A stretch of 29,348 bases of DNA, from contig JAYRIB010000054.1 in the NCBI GenBank assembly GCA_041907025.1, positions 1-29,348 of the forward strand. Reading direction: 5' to 3'. The notes beneath the pieces are model-generated. The model searched no databases and was not told where the DNA came from. It was given only the letters and a program-made list of their open reading frames with translations. Made by a program: the position numbers and the translations under genes. Positions within the stretch are counted from its first letter, which is position 1, and each line of letters starts with the position of its first letter. Origin of the DNA: CAYPSN01 sp041907025. GTDB lineage: Bacteria > Patescibacteriota > Saccharimonadia > CAILAD01 > JADZBC01. Below, piece by piece: positions 21,999-29,348 of this stretch.

Positions 21999-22586
21999 AT
22001 GACAAGTTTAAGGCAGCTCAATAAAGAGCTTATTGTATTTGTAGACGAGAGCGGCAAGCCCACGGGAGAGACTGGTCCCAAGATCGATAGCCATAATGCA
22101 GACACTAAGCTACATAGGGCCTTTTCGTGCTACGTGTTTAATTCTAGGGGAGAAGTCCTGATTACTCGCCGGGCCTCAGTTAAAAGGATCTGGCCTAATG
22201 TGTGGACCAATAGTGTGTGCGGCCACCCTGGTCCAGGGGAGTCCTTCGAGGATGCCATAGTGCGCCGACTTGAGTATGAACTAGGCTTGCCACCTGTAGA
22301 CGGCTTAACGAAGGTCGTGAGCGAATACATATATAAGACCCCACCCTACAACGGCATCATTGAGCACGAATACTGCCCGATCTTTGTTGGAATGCTGGAT
22401 GTCCAACCAAAGCCTAACCCAGACGAAGTGGGTGATTTTAGGTGGGTTAAGTGGCAACGGCTGCTCGACGAAGCCACCAAAGACACTCAGGACCCAGGTA
22501 TCTATTCGTTCTGGATGAAGGATCAGCTTAAGACACTCTTGAGTAATGACGAATTCTTACGATTCGCTACTGAGTCCTCTAAGTAG
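21999..22586 (+). CDS. idi: Isopentenyl-diphosphate isomerase, type I
   Basis: A 195-residue Nudix-fold enzyme converting isopentenyl to dimethylallyl diphosphate. The catalytic Cys region TNSVCGHPGPGE has C74, the metal-binding histidines lie nearby, the Nudix-like helix RRLEYELGL follows, and IIEHEYCPIF (near residues 120-129) supplies the catalytic Glu. It makes isoprenoid precursors, which would serve undecaprenyl lipids and, if a pathway exists or carotenoids are taken up, retinal for the heliorhodopsin. The start is set by the leaderless -10 box. Confidence 0.95.
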   Translation: MTSLRQLNKELIVFVDESGKPTGETGPKIDSHNADTKLHRAFSCYVFNSRGEVLITRRASVKRIWPNVWTNSVCGHPGPGESFEDAIVRRLEYELGLPPVDGLTKVVSEYIYKTPPYNGIIEHEYCPIFVGMLDVQPKPNPDEVGDFRWVKWQRLLDEATKDTQDPGIYSFWMKDQLKTLLSNDEFLRFATESSK

Positions 22587-22658
22587 CTCACGCTTGCAAA
22601 AGCACCAAAATTATCCGACTATATAGCTACCGCAATCGACTAGTCCTTAGGGGGAAGC

Positions 22659-23072
22659 ATGCGGAAGTTGAAGGTTAGAATGCTTGCAGGAGCCTTACTC
22701 GGCTCGGTTGTGGGCTTCCTGTTTGCGTTTCTTGATGACATGGAGTTCACCACTGCGGAGGCACATCGGGGCAAGACTCACAAGACAGACCCAGGCACCT
22801 GGGTTGTATGGGCAGTCCTTGGAGGTATCATCGGCGTTCCTCTGGCATTTGTGCCTCGATTCCTGCGCGGGATGGTTCGCCACCCCGTATTGACGTTCGT
22901 CGGCTTGCTCATCATTGCCCTCGATGTCATCTTCAAGGGAGTTGTAGGAGCGGAGCGCCGCCTCAGCACTACTAGCCTGGGTGAGTCACCCTCGCTCCAG
23001 CCTGTCACTCGTCCTGCCTTTCCGTTGCCGGCAGCAGCCGACGACACCATGGGCATCGGGGCAAGCAAGTGA
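22659..23072 (+). CDS. GC-rich small membrane protein, hypothetical
   Basis: A 137-residue protein, not recognised. Hydrophobic helices lie near residues 8-26, 46-66 and 76-92, followed by a Ser/Pro-rich tail. A GGGGGA box precedes the ATG. Composition is more GC-rich than idi or rarA on either side and resembles the 1109 gene and the 7963-9386 operon, again suggesting acquisition. It overlaps the next small gene by 4 bp. Confidence 0.65.
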   Translation: MRKLKVRMLAGALLGSVVGFLFAFLDDMEFTTAEAHRGKTHKTDPGTWVVWAVLGGIIGVPLAFVPRFLRGMVRHPVLTFVGLLIIALDVIFKGVVGAERRLSTTSLGESPSLQPVTRPAFPLPAAADDTMGIGASK

Positions 23073-23233
23073 GTCGGCGTAGGAAGTTCCTCGCCGTTGC
23101 GGGTGTCGTGTCGGCTGTCACGTTGTGGCAAAAGCTGATCCGACCAGTCGTGCGCAGTCTTGGCAATTACATCGAGGATGATGAACTGACAGCTCAGTCT
23201 GGGCCGGACTGGATCGAGTACTGGTACGGCTAG
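23069..23233 (+). CDS. 54-residue basic/hydrophobic small protein
   Basis: The GTG start overlaps the preceding TGA stop (GTGA), a classic coupled arrangement. The product begins SRRKFLAVAGVVSAVTLW, a basic start plus hydrophobic stretch (one membrane segment or signal peptide; the opening RR-KFL recalls a twin-arginine start but is too short to assign), and ends in an acidic and aromatic tail (DWIEYWYG). Function unknown. Confidence 0.5.
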   Translation: MSRRRKFLAVAGVVSAVTLWQKLIRPVVRSLGNYIEDDELTAQSGPDWIEYWYG

Positions 23234-23248
23234 TGAGACAGGAAGCGC

Positions 23249-23298
23249 GTTGTGTCGTTCAATAGTTGGCCGGGGGACGAACCCCCGGCCAACACAAC
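23249..23298. other. Strong 12-bp hairpin between convergent genes
   Basis: GTTGGCCGGGGG (23265-23276) pairs perfectly with CCCCCGGCCAAC (23282-23293), 5-nt loop. An extra GTTGT/ACAAC pairing (23249-23253 with 23294-23298) could extend it past an 11-nt bulge. Neither strand has a T run, so it is not a standard terminator; it could be a 3'-end stabiliser or a structured RNA. Confidence 0.6.
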
Positions 23299-23327
23299 AC
23301 CTGTAATTATTAGAAATTCTATCTCTA

Positions 23328-24530
23328 CTACTGGGCGTCTTCGCCTGGGTAGAGCTTTTTATTCTTCAGCTCCTTTGGCATAAAGCCTTCCGGGTGCTCA
23401 AAGCCTGCCTCCCACTTGGCGCCTTTGCCATAGCCGAGATTCTTCATGAGCTTAGTTGGTGCGTTGCGCAAGTGCAATGGGACGGCTGCGTCAGGGTAGT
23501 CTTTGGCCGCTGCGTTAGCTGCCATTATGGCATCGTAGCTGCTACGCGACTTCTTGCTCCTGGCCATGGTAATAGTTGCTTGTGACAGTACGATCTGGCA
23601 TTCGGGCATACCAATCCGTTCCACCGCTTGGAAGGCAGATACTGCCAAGGTTAGTGCGCCCGGGCTGGCAAGGCCAACATCCTCGCTGGCAAACACTACT
23701 AATCGGCGGGCGATGAACTTGGGGTCCTCGCCGCCAGCTAACATACGTGCCAAATAATAGAGCGCCGCATCCACGTCGCCACCGCGCATGGACTTTATGT
23801 AGGCCGAGATGAGGTTGAAGTGATATTCACCACCCTTGTCGTAGCGAGCTGTTTTTTGCTGCATCGCTTGCTTAACCGTTTCGGGTGATATAACTTTGTG
23901 CTCAATAGCAGCTGCGGCCTCGAGCCCGGAGAGTGCCATCCGCGCGTCACCACCTGACATTTCGGCTAGCAAGTCGATAGCCTTGGGATCGGTCTTAAGC
24001 TGGCCAATTTGCTTACTGGCGCGCCTGAGTATCTTTACTAGATCGCCTTTAGTAAGTGGTTCTAGGACTACCACGCGGCTACGGCTCAGCAGGGGGCCGA
24101 TCACCTCGAAGCTGGGGTTTTCGGTGGTGGCGCCAATCATCACAATGGTACCGTTTTCTACGTGGGGCAAGAAGGCGTCTTGTTGAGCTTTGTTAAAGCG
24201 GTGGATCTCGTCGACGAATAAGAGCGACTTTTTGCCCTCCATTTGCGCGGCCTTGGCGCGTTCTATGACTTTTTTAACATCCGCCAACCCCGACGTGACG
24301 GCGCTGATTTCCTCAAACTCATACTTACCCGAGTTAGCAATAATGCGCGCCAGCGTTGTTTTGCCCGTACCGGGCGGCCCCCATAGGATCATGCTGATTG
24401 GTTTGCCTTGCTCAATCACGCTACGGATAAACTGGTTCTGACCAATAATATGAGCTTGCCCGACCACGTCGGTGAGTTTGTTTGGTCGCATTCGCTCAGC
24501 GAGCGGGGCAGTGGTGTTTGGCTGCTTCAT
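23328..24530 (-). CDS. rarA: Replication-associated recombination protein RarA (MgsA)
   Basis: A 400-residue AAA+ ATPase acting at stalled replication forks. Walker A is GPPGTGKTT (residues 51-59), Walker B is LLFVDEIHRF (103-112), sensor 1 GATTENPSF follows, and the C-terminal oligomerisation region (YLARMLAGGEDPKFIARRLVVFASEDVGLA, then LRNAPTKLMKNLGYG) is complete. On the minus strand TATACT lies exactly 6 nt before the ATG, another leaderless candidate, although the spacer also contains GGAG. Confidence 0.97.
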   Translation of the reverse strand: MKQPNTTAPLAERMRPNKLTDVVGQAHIIGQNQFIRSVIEQGKPISMILWGPPGTGKTTLARIIANSGKYEFEEISAVTSGLADVKKVIERAKAAQMEGKKSLLFVDEIHRFNKAQQDAFLPHVENGTIVMIGATTENPSFEVIGPLLSRSRVVVLEPLTKGDLVKILRRASKQIGQLKTDPKAIDLLAEMSGGDARMALSGLEAAAAIEHKVISPETVKQAMQQKTARYDKGGEYHFNLISAYIKSMRGGDVDAALYYLARMLAGGEDPKFIARRLVVFASEDVGLASPGALTLAVSAFQAVERIGMPECQIVLSQATITMARSKKSRSSYDAIMAANAAAKDYPDAAVPLHLRNAPTKLMKNLGYGKGAKWEAGFEHPEGFMPKELKNKKLYPGEDAQ

Positions 24531-24636
24531 ACTCCAAGTATACTACCGAACGCCCGGCGAATAAAACGCTTGTGCTGGCGACTAAGCCATAAAAATGGTA
24601 TAAAAAGGCCACCTCGCATCTATGAAGGGAGGGGTT

Positions 24637-25026
24637 ATGCCAAGTCGGCATGATAGTGAAGAAGAAGTAAATGATGAGTTCATGGTGTTTGACATCGGCG
24701 GCCGCTTCTTCTACATTCCAGACAGAAAGCCCACGAACCTCTTTGCCCCTGACGGCATTCGCGCCTCGTGTAGCAATTGGAACGACTACCAAGGTGGTCC
24801 AGGGGGTACCCACGGATTCGTAGTGGATGCAGTGTGGAAGGTCGCGAAAATCGAAACCGCCACCCCGGAGCAAGTCGAACGCCTTGCTAACCCAGCAGTA
24901 CCGGGCAATCCTTTTGTTGGCCGAACCGACATAACCATCGTTGTGCTCAAGCAGGTGAACGGGAAGAACCGTGATCAGCTAGATAGGCAAGATTTGCGCT
25001 ACATCTGGTGGGCGCGCGAGAAGTGA
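24637..25026 (+). CDS. Hypothetical soluble protein
   Basis: A 129-residue protein, not recognised: an acidic N-terminus (SEEEVNDEF), a probable beta-rich core (FMVFDIGGRFFYIPD, GTHGFVVDAVWKVAKI) and ITIVVLKQVN. The ATG at 24637 is preferred over 24622 because GGGAGGGG lies just before it. No signal peptide or membrane helix. A strong terminator follows at 25075. Confidence 0.6.
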   Translation: MPSRHDSEEEVNDEFMVFDIGGRFFYIPDRKPTNLFAPDGIRASCSNWNDYQGGPGGTHGFVVDAVWKVAKIETATPEQVERLANPAVPGNPFVGRTDITIVVLKQVNGKNRDQLDRQDLRYIWWAREK

Positions 25027-25074
25027 GACGGTGGAGGTAAGGGCGAGGCGGGCCAATCGGAGCCGCTAGCCCTC

Positions 25075-25103
25075 GGGCCTTAGGGAATGTTCTAAGGCCC
25101 TTT
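25075..25103 (+). terminator. Intrinsic terminator
   Basis: GGGCCTTAG (25075-25083) pairs perfectly with CTAAGGCCC (25092-25100), followed by TTT. Confidence 0.85.
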
Positions 25104-25161
25104 AGCATGCCTGGAGTTTACAGTGCTGGGGATGTATAGTTAGGGTGAAGAGGAGCCGTAA

Positions 25162-25566
25162 ATGAATGACAGCGAAGAATCACTCGTTGATAAGCTCGGC
25201 ATCAAGCCCAAGTATTGTATTACTATCATCAACCCACCTGAAGGTTTCGAGGATCAACTAGGTGACTTACCAGAATCTGTGCGAGTCGAGAACTTTTTAG
25301 AAGAAGTCGAGTTTGACCTCATACACTTTTTTACTCAAGACCGAGCTGAGCTCGAGCAGCAGTTTGATTATCTCAAGAACTGCTTAAATGCGAACGGCAT
25401 GTTATGGGTAAGTTGGCCCAAGAAGACGTCGAAGCTCGTCAGCAACTTGGATGAAAACCAAATTCGCGAAGTTGGCCTGACGGGTGGGCTCGTGGACGTT
25501 AAAGTCTGTGTAGTGGATGACGACTGGTCGGCTCTCAAGTTCGTGTATCGTAAAGCGGACAGGTAG
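25162..25566 (+). CDS. DUF3052-family protein
   Basis: A 134-residue protein. KLGIKPKYCITIINPPEGFEDQLGDLP near the N-terminus, DLIHFFTQDRAELEQQF in the middle and MLWVSWPKKTSKL...GLVDVKVCVVDDDWSALKFVYR at the end match the DUF3052 pattern throughout. The fold resembles a reduced methyltransferase-like domain without a clear SAM motif; its function is unknown. GAGGAG lies before the ATG. The next gene follows after 2 nt. Confidence 0.85.
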   Translation: MNDSEESLVDKLGIKPKYCITIINPPEGFEDQLGDLPESVRVENFLEEVEFDLIHFFTQDRAELEQQFDYLKNCLNANGMLWVSWPKKTSKLVSNLDENQIREVGLTGGLVDVKVCVVDDDWSALKFVYRKADR

Positions 25567-25568
25567 GC

Positions 25569-25826
25569 ATGGCGAAGGAGCTACTATGGTTTAAGCGTAA
25601 ACGCTACGGTTGGGGGTGGCGACCCGTAACCTGGCAGGGCTGGACGCTTCTGATTATCTATATGTTTCTCACGATTCTCTTGTTCACGCACATTGATTTA
25701 TTGGGCGATGCACTTATGAGCGCACTCATAATGTTTATGCTCCTCACGGCTACGCTGATTATCATTTGCTACCTCACGGGCGAAAAGCCACGCTGGCAGT
25801 GGGGTGAACGGCCGAAAGAGAAGTAG
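25569..25826 (+). CDS. Small two-helix membrane protein
   Basis: An 85-residue protein with a basic, aromatic N-terminus (FKRKRYGWGWRPVTWQGW), two hydrophobic helices (about residues 26-42 and 49-68) and a basic tail. It starts 2 nt after the DUF3052 stop codon and is probably co-transcribed. No function known. Confidence 0.7.
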   Translation: MAKELLWFKRKRYGWGWRPVTWQGWTLLIIYMFLTILLFTHIDLLGDALMSALIMFMLLTATLIIICYLTGEKPRWQWGERPKEK

Positions 25827-25829
25827 TGA

Positions 25830-26009
25830 TTATGCGAGGGCGCGGGTAAGGCGATCTCGTTCGGCGATAAGAGAGTCAAAGGCGCGGGCGCTCATGGCCT
25901 TGGCGTTTTCTTCTACGTCGTCACAAGGAGTGTAGTATTTGTCGAGCTCTTTTTGGACTGCTTCGAGTCGAGCCACGATTTGCTCCTTGGTCATAGTAGA
26001 TAATTCCAT
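25830..26009 (-). CDS. 59-residue helical small protein
   Basis: A short frame reading MELSTMTKEQIVARLEAVQK at its start, then a charged helix containing YYTPCDD and a second helix (SARAFDSLIAERDRLTRALA). On the minus strand TATACT lies 7 nt before the ATG, and GTGACT lies 17 bp further up as -35, so a leaderless promoter supports it. The composition is that of a two-helix coiled protein with one Cys. Family unknown. It overlaps no other gene. Confidence 0.6.
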   Translation of the reverse strand: MELSTMTKEQIVARLEAVQKELDKYYTPCDDVEENAKAMSARAFDSLIAERDRLTRALA

Positions 26010-26055
26010 AGCCTTTAGTATAGCTTAATCTGGTCTGTAAGTCACGCAGCTGTCC

Positions 26056-26085
26056 TTGCAAGCTTATTACGCATAAGCTTATACT
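26056..26085 (+). promoter_or_regulatory. Promoter giving a leaderless mRNA
   Basis: TTGCAA (26056-26061), 18-bp spacer, TATACT (26080-26085), then 6 nt to the ATG at 26092. Confidence 0.75.
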
Positions 26086-26091
26086 TATGCT

Positions 26092-26481
26092 ATGAAGACC
26101 ATCAAAGTAGCGCTAATAGAAGACGACCATGCGATTGTGCAGATGTATACCATGGCTCTTAAACTGAAGAGTAACTTCGAGGTGAAGGTAGCTAACGATG
26201 GTGCTGAGGGCTTGGAACTTATCAAAACCTTTGATCCAGATATTATTTTGCTGGATATGATGATGCCGCATATGTCTGGTGTGGAGGCACTTACTCACTT
26301 GCGCAAGCTGCCGCATGGCGAAAAGTATAAGGTCATTGCCCTCACCAACATGAAGGATGCTGACACAGTGGCCAAGATTAGGCAGCTCCATGTGAGTGAC
26401 TACCTAGTCAAAGCCGAGCAATCGCCGAGCTCACTCATTAAGCGTGTGCAAGAGATTATGGGCGCGCACGCTACGCACTAA
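26092..26481 (+). CDS. Stand-alone receiver-domain response regulator
   Basis: A 129-residue CheY-like protein consisting only of a receiver domain. Acidic pocket D11/D12, phospho-acceptor D55 in IILLDMMMP, switch T85 (ALTN) and K107 are all present. It has no DNA-binding output domain, so it acts through protein contacts or as a phosphate relay. No histidine kinase is adjacent. Transcribed from its own leaderless promoter. Confidence 0.93.
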   Translation: MKTIKVALIEDDHAIVQMYTMALKLKSNFEVKVANDGAEGLELIKTFDPDIILLDMMMPHMSGVEALTHLRKLPHGEKYKVIALTNMKDADTVAKIRQLHVSDYLVKAEQSPSSLIKRVQEIMGAHATH

Positions 26482-26558
26482 CCCCAGGTAAACGCACCTA
26501 GACGCCACCCCCCCAGCCACGTATAATAAACCATAAGTATTATTGAGTGTGGAGTTAT

Positions 26559-29348
26559 ATGAAGCGGAGGGTGATTCTATCTAGAACAGTGTTTGTTGGC
26601 CTGTTTGCTATGGCCGTAGTTCTGGGGCCTACCCTCAGCCAGCCTAAGACTACAAGGTACACAGACAAATCTACTCTAGCAGCAAGCAATTCGTCTCAAA
26701 CCGAGAAGAGTATTTTTTCTATTCTTGGCTCAGTCTCTCCCGCTCTGGCGCCTTCAGTTACCACTGACCCTGCCACCAACCTTGCCTTCACCTCCGCTAC
26801 CCTAAACGGTACCGTACTGACGGCCGGTTCTAGTTCTGTTACGACCCGCGGCTTCGAATACGGCCTGACCGCCAGCTATGGCAGTACGACGACGGAGAAT
26901 GTGCCTGGGAGTTATGATTATGCACTTAAGTTTGGTCATGCTCCCAATGAAGATGGTCAGCTATATAGTCCGCGCAGTATAGCCGTCGATGGCTCCGGAA
27001 ACATTTATGTTGCTGACACAAGTAATAACCGCATCCAGAAGTTCGACAGTAGCGGTGTGTATCAATCTAAGTTTGGTAGTGTAGGTTCTGGCAACGGCCA
27101 ATTTAGTAGTCCTCAAGGTATAGCCGTCGATGGCTCCGGAAACATTTATGTTGCTGACACAAGTAACAACCGCATCCAGAAGTTCGACAGCAGCGGGAGT
27201 TATACATTCGAGATTGGAAACACCTACACAGGCCAATTTTATCAGCCTCGTGAAGTAGCTGTTGATAATGCAAACAATATCTATGTAGTAGACTCGGACA
27301 ATAACCGCATCCAGAAGTTCGACAGTAGCGGTGTGTATCAGTCTCAGTTTGGAGGCTATGGCTCAGGTGATGGAGAGTTTAATAATCCACAAGACATAGC
27401 TCTCGATAGTTCTGGAAATATCTACGTTGCCGATTTTGCAAATTATCGTATCCAGAAGTTCAACAGTAGCGGTGTGTATCAGTCTAAGTTCGGGTCGCAA
27501 GGTAATGGGGATGGATTGTTTGCTGGTACTCAGAGTATTGCCCTCGATAGCTCGGGTAACATGTATGTCGCGGATGTAAATAACAACCGTATCCAGAAGT
27601 TCAACAGTAGCGGCGTGTATCAATCTCAGTTTGGTAGTGTAGGTTCGGGCAACGGCCAATTTATAACTCCCACTAGCATAGCTGTTGATGGTGCTGGGAA
27701 TGTGTACGTTGTTGACCGTAATAACAACCGCATTCAGAAGTTCAACAGTAGCGGCGTGTATCAATCTCAGTTTGGTAGTGTAGGTTCGGGCAACGGCCAA
27801 TTTAATAGTCCGCGCAGTATAGCCGTCGATGGCTCCGGAAACATTTATGTTGCTGACACAGGTAACAACCGCATCCAGAAGTTCGACAGTAGCGGTGTGT
27901 ATCAATCTATGTTTGGTAGTGTAGGTTCGGGAAATGGCCAGCTCTCTGGGCCACAGGGCGTAGCAGTTAGTAGCAATGCTAGAATTCATGTTGCAGAAGT
28001 TAGCAATTATCGCATACAAGTGTTTGCGGAAAATTTGAATGAAGGCAGTTTTGCTGCCAGTCTGACCGGATTGACTTGTGGGACAACCTACCACTACCGA
28101 GCCTACGCAAATAATGGCGACGAGTCTGCATATGGCAATGACGCTACCTTTGCCACAGGGGCTTGTCAGCCAGATCCACCAATCAACCTGTCTGCCACTA
28201 CAAATTCATCATCTAGCATTGATTTATCTTGGGATGCCCCAGTATACGAAGGCGACTCGGAGGTCTCGGGTTATGTTGTGCATTATGGCAAAACTGGCGA
28301 GAACACTCCCTTGACCCTCACTCTAAATGGCACCAATACGTCAACGACTATAACTGATCTAGACTCTAATACGGAGTATGAATTCGTAGTGGTGGCGAGA
28401 AACGCAAATGCATATTTGAGTATTGAATCTAATTTAGTAACTGCCACGACAGATGTTTATGTCAGCCCAAACCCCGACCCACCAACCAGCCTACAGGCGA
28501 CGGTTGGCTCTACAACCTCCATTAATGTAACGTGGGATGCGCCCGTAAACACTGGTGATTCTCCGATCCAAAAATACTATATTTTCTATCAAAAAGTTGG
28601 TGACGGTTCCTGGCAGAATATTGATCTAGGTAACGATAATACATCCGCAACCATAACAGGATTACTACCGAGTACCCAATACAACATCAAGGTACATTCT
28701 GTTAACAATAATGGCTATAGTAGTGCCGATTCTGAGATTATCACCGCCACCACCGCCACCCCTGGCTTTAATCTCATAAACAACTGTCAACAGTTTCAGG
28801 ATATACAAAATGATCTTTTTGGCAACTACGAACTTGCGAAAGATATTGACTGTTCAGATACTATCAACTGGAATGGTGGGGCAGGTTTTCAGCCAATAGG
28901 AAACTTTTTTTCGGGAGTGGCGTTTTCAGGACTTCTGGCTGGCAACAACTACACGATAAGTGACCTATATATAAACTTAGATAATCAAGAGTACGCTTTT
29001 GCAGCACCTTTCAGCGCAACCAACGGTGCCTTAATTCAGGACGTACGCATACTTCGCCCGGACTATTCAGTTTCTAATGCGCAAGTTAGTCTAGTAGCAG
29101 GTTTAATAGGATCTGATTTCAATTCAACTTCCACTAATACTTCAGTTAATAACGTACATATTATTAATGCCTCGTTGCAGGGAGTGGGTGGGCAGCTCTC
29201 CTACGGGGCTGGCTTAATTGGTGCTTCGACAAATTCTGGACCCTCTTCAGATAGTAACAATGAGTTTAGAGGTACAATTACTATTGATGGATCAACTGGA
29301 TTGGTTCTCGCCGGTGGCTTATATGGCATACTCGAAGGCGGAACTCGA
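26559..29348 (+). CDS. Secreted NHL-repeat/Fn3 protein, 3' end cut off
   Basis: 930 codons are visible, open to the right edge. GGAG lies 4-5 nt before the ATG, and TATAAT is at 26522-26527. Residues 1-27 form a signal peptide (KRR, hydrophobic stretch, LGPTLS). Residues about 70-123 are the first half of an Fn3-like domain (RGFEYGLTASYG). Residues about 124-492 are eight NHL repeats of 47 residues (SGNIYVADTSNNRIQKFDSS type), predicted to form a beta-propeller. Residues about 493-530 complete the Fn3-like domain (GSFAASLTGLTCGTTYHYRAYA). Two standard Fn3 domains follow (from about 537 and 639), then a GLUG-like region from about 733 (FSGLLAGNNYTISDLYIN). Likely a surface adhesin or binding protein; partner unknown. 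Confidence 0.93.
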   Translation, partial: MKRRVILSRTVFVGLFAMAVVLGPTLSQPKTTRYTDKSTLAASNSSQTEKSIFSILGSVSPALAPSVTTDPATNLAFTSATLNGTVLTAGSSSVTTRGFEYGLTASYGSTTTENVPGSYDYALKFGHAPNEDGQLYSPRSIAVDGSGNIYVADTSNNRIQKFDSSGVYQSKFGSVGSGNGQFSSPQGIAVDGSGNIYVADTSNNRIQKFDSSGSYTFEIGNTYTGQFYQPREVAVDNANNIYVVDSDNNRIQKFDSSGVYQSQFGGYGSGDGEFNNPQDIALDSSGNIYVADFANYRIQKFNSSGVYQSKFGSQGNGDGLFAGTQSIALDSSGNMYVADVNNNRIQKFNSSGVYQSQFGSVGSGNGQFITPTSIAVDGAGNVYVVDRNNNRIQKFNSSGVYQSQFGSVGSGNGQFNSPRSIAVDGSGNIYVADTGNNRIQKFDSSGVYQSMFGSVGSGNGQLSGPQGVAVSSNARIHVAEVSNYRIQVFAENLNEGSFAASLTGLTCGTTYHYRAYANNGDESAYGNDATFATGACQPDPPINLSATTNSSSSIDLSWDAPVYEGDSEVSGYVVHYGKTGENTPLTLTLNGTNTSTTITDLDSNTEYEFVVVARNANAYLSIESNLVTATTDVYVSPNPDPPTSLQATVGSTTSINVTWDAPVNTGDSPIQKYYIFYQKVGDGSWQNIDLGNDNTSATITGLLPSTQYNIKVHSVNNNGYSSADSEIITATTATPGFNLINNCQQFQDIQNDLFGNYELAKDIDCSDTINWNGGAGFQPIGNFFSGVAFSGLLAGNNYTISDLYINLDNQEYAFAAPFSATNGALIQDVRILRPDYSVSNAQVSLVAGLIGSDFNSTSTNTSVNNVHIINASLQGVGGQLSYGAGLIGASTNSGPSSDSNNEFRGTITIDGSTGLVLAGGLYGILEGGTR
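26929..28035 (+). repeat. Eight tandem 141-bp NHL-coding repeats
   Basis: The AACCGCATCCAGAAGTTC-like motif recurs at 27027, 27168, 27303, 27444, 27585, 27726, 27867 and 28008. The spacing is 141 bp except one of 135. Several units are nearly identical in DNA, including silent positions (unit 2 against unit 7), so the array has recently expanded or been homogenised. Confidence 0.95.

Noticed and set aside
23265..23293. Bidirectional intrinsic terminator
   Set aside because: The stem is excellent but no T run follows on either strand; listed as a hairpin only.
26929..28035. CRISPR-like array because of regularly spaced repeats
   Set aside because: The repeats are in one open frame, have a 141-bp period and encode NHL motifs.

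Overview
The window most likely comes from a Patescibacteria/CPR bacterium, and Candidatus Saccharibacteria (TM7) is the best fit. The basis is gene content: a compact genome with CIRCE-controlled groES-groEL, TldD/TldE, RarA, a fused phosphoglucose/phosphomannose isomerase, a heliorhodopsin, many small membrane proteins with actinobacterial relatives, and many genes whose -10 box lies exactly 6 nt before the ATG (leaderless transcripts). This assignment is an inference; no rRNA is present.

Layout. 1-769: the 3' part of a large, hairpin-rich, apparently non-coding RNA that runs off the left edge and ends at an intrinsic terminator. 828-941: a strong promoter and, about 80 nt later, a terminator (small RNA or attenuator). 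1109-2827: a GC-rich membrane-anchored orphan gene, followed by a type III hammerhead ribozyme (2914-2965) and a structured non-coding stretch. 3375-5450: groES-groEL with a perfect CIRCE operator. 5467-7323: a ParB/sulfiredoxin-like protein and the sugar-phosphate isomerase. 9485 down to 7304, minus strand: a four-gene operon (lipoprotein, Cys-rich small protein, AAA_28 P-loop NTPase, CYTH protein). Each of its three intercistronic gaps is filled by a hairpin plus a type III hammerhead ribozyme. A divergent TrmB-type regulator (9583) faces it. 10393-14768: tRNA-Ser, tldE/tldD, FMN reductase with divergent HxlR regulator, and msrB. 14827-20876: a membrane and stress block with cyclopropane-fatty-acid synthase (interrupted by an in-frame TGA at a tryptophan position), heliorhodopsin, DUF2061, HdeD and other membrane proteins. 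20987-26481: small membrane protein, AlkD-like repair protein, IPP isomerase, a second GC-rich orphan pair, rarA, DUF3052 and a stand-alone receiver protein. 26559-end: a secreted protein with eight NHL repeats inserted inside an Fn3-like domain, cut off by the right edge.

The most striking system is the repeated cassette 'gene - short hairpin - type III hammerhead'. It occurs four times, on both strands, with a complete or nearly complete catalytic core, and it always sits directly after a stop codon. In the minus-strand operon it would cut one polycistronic transcript into single-gene mRNAs, each keeping a 3' hairpin. After 2827 it would release a separate structured RNA of about 210 nt. 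I know of no description of such ribozyme-segmented operons in this group. Function is inferred from sequence only.
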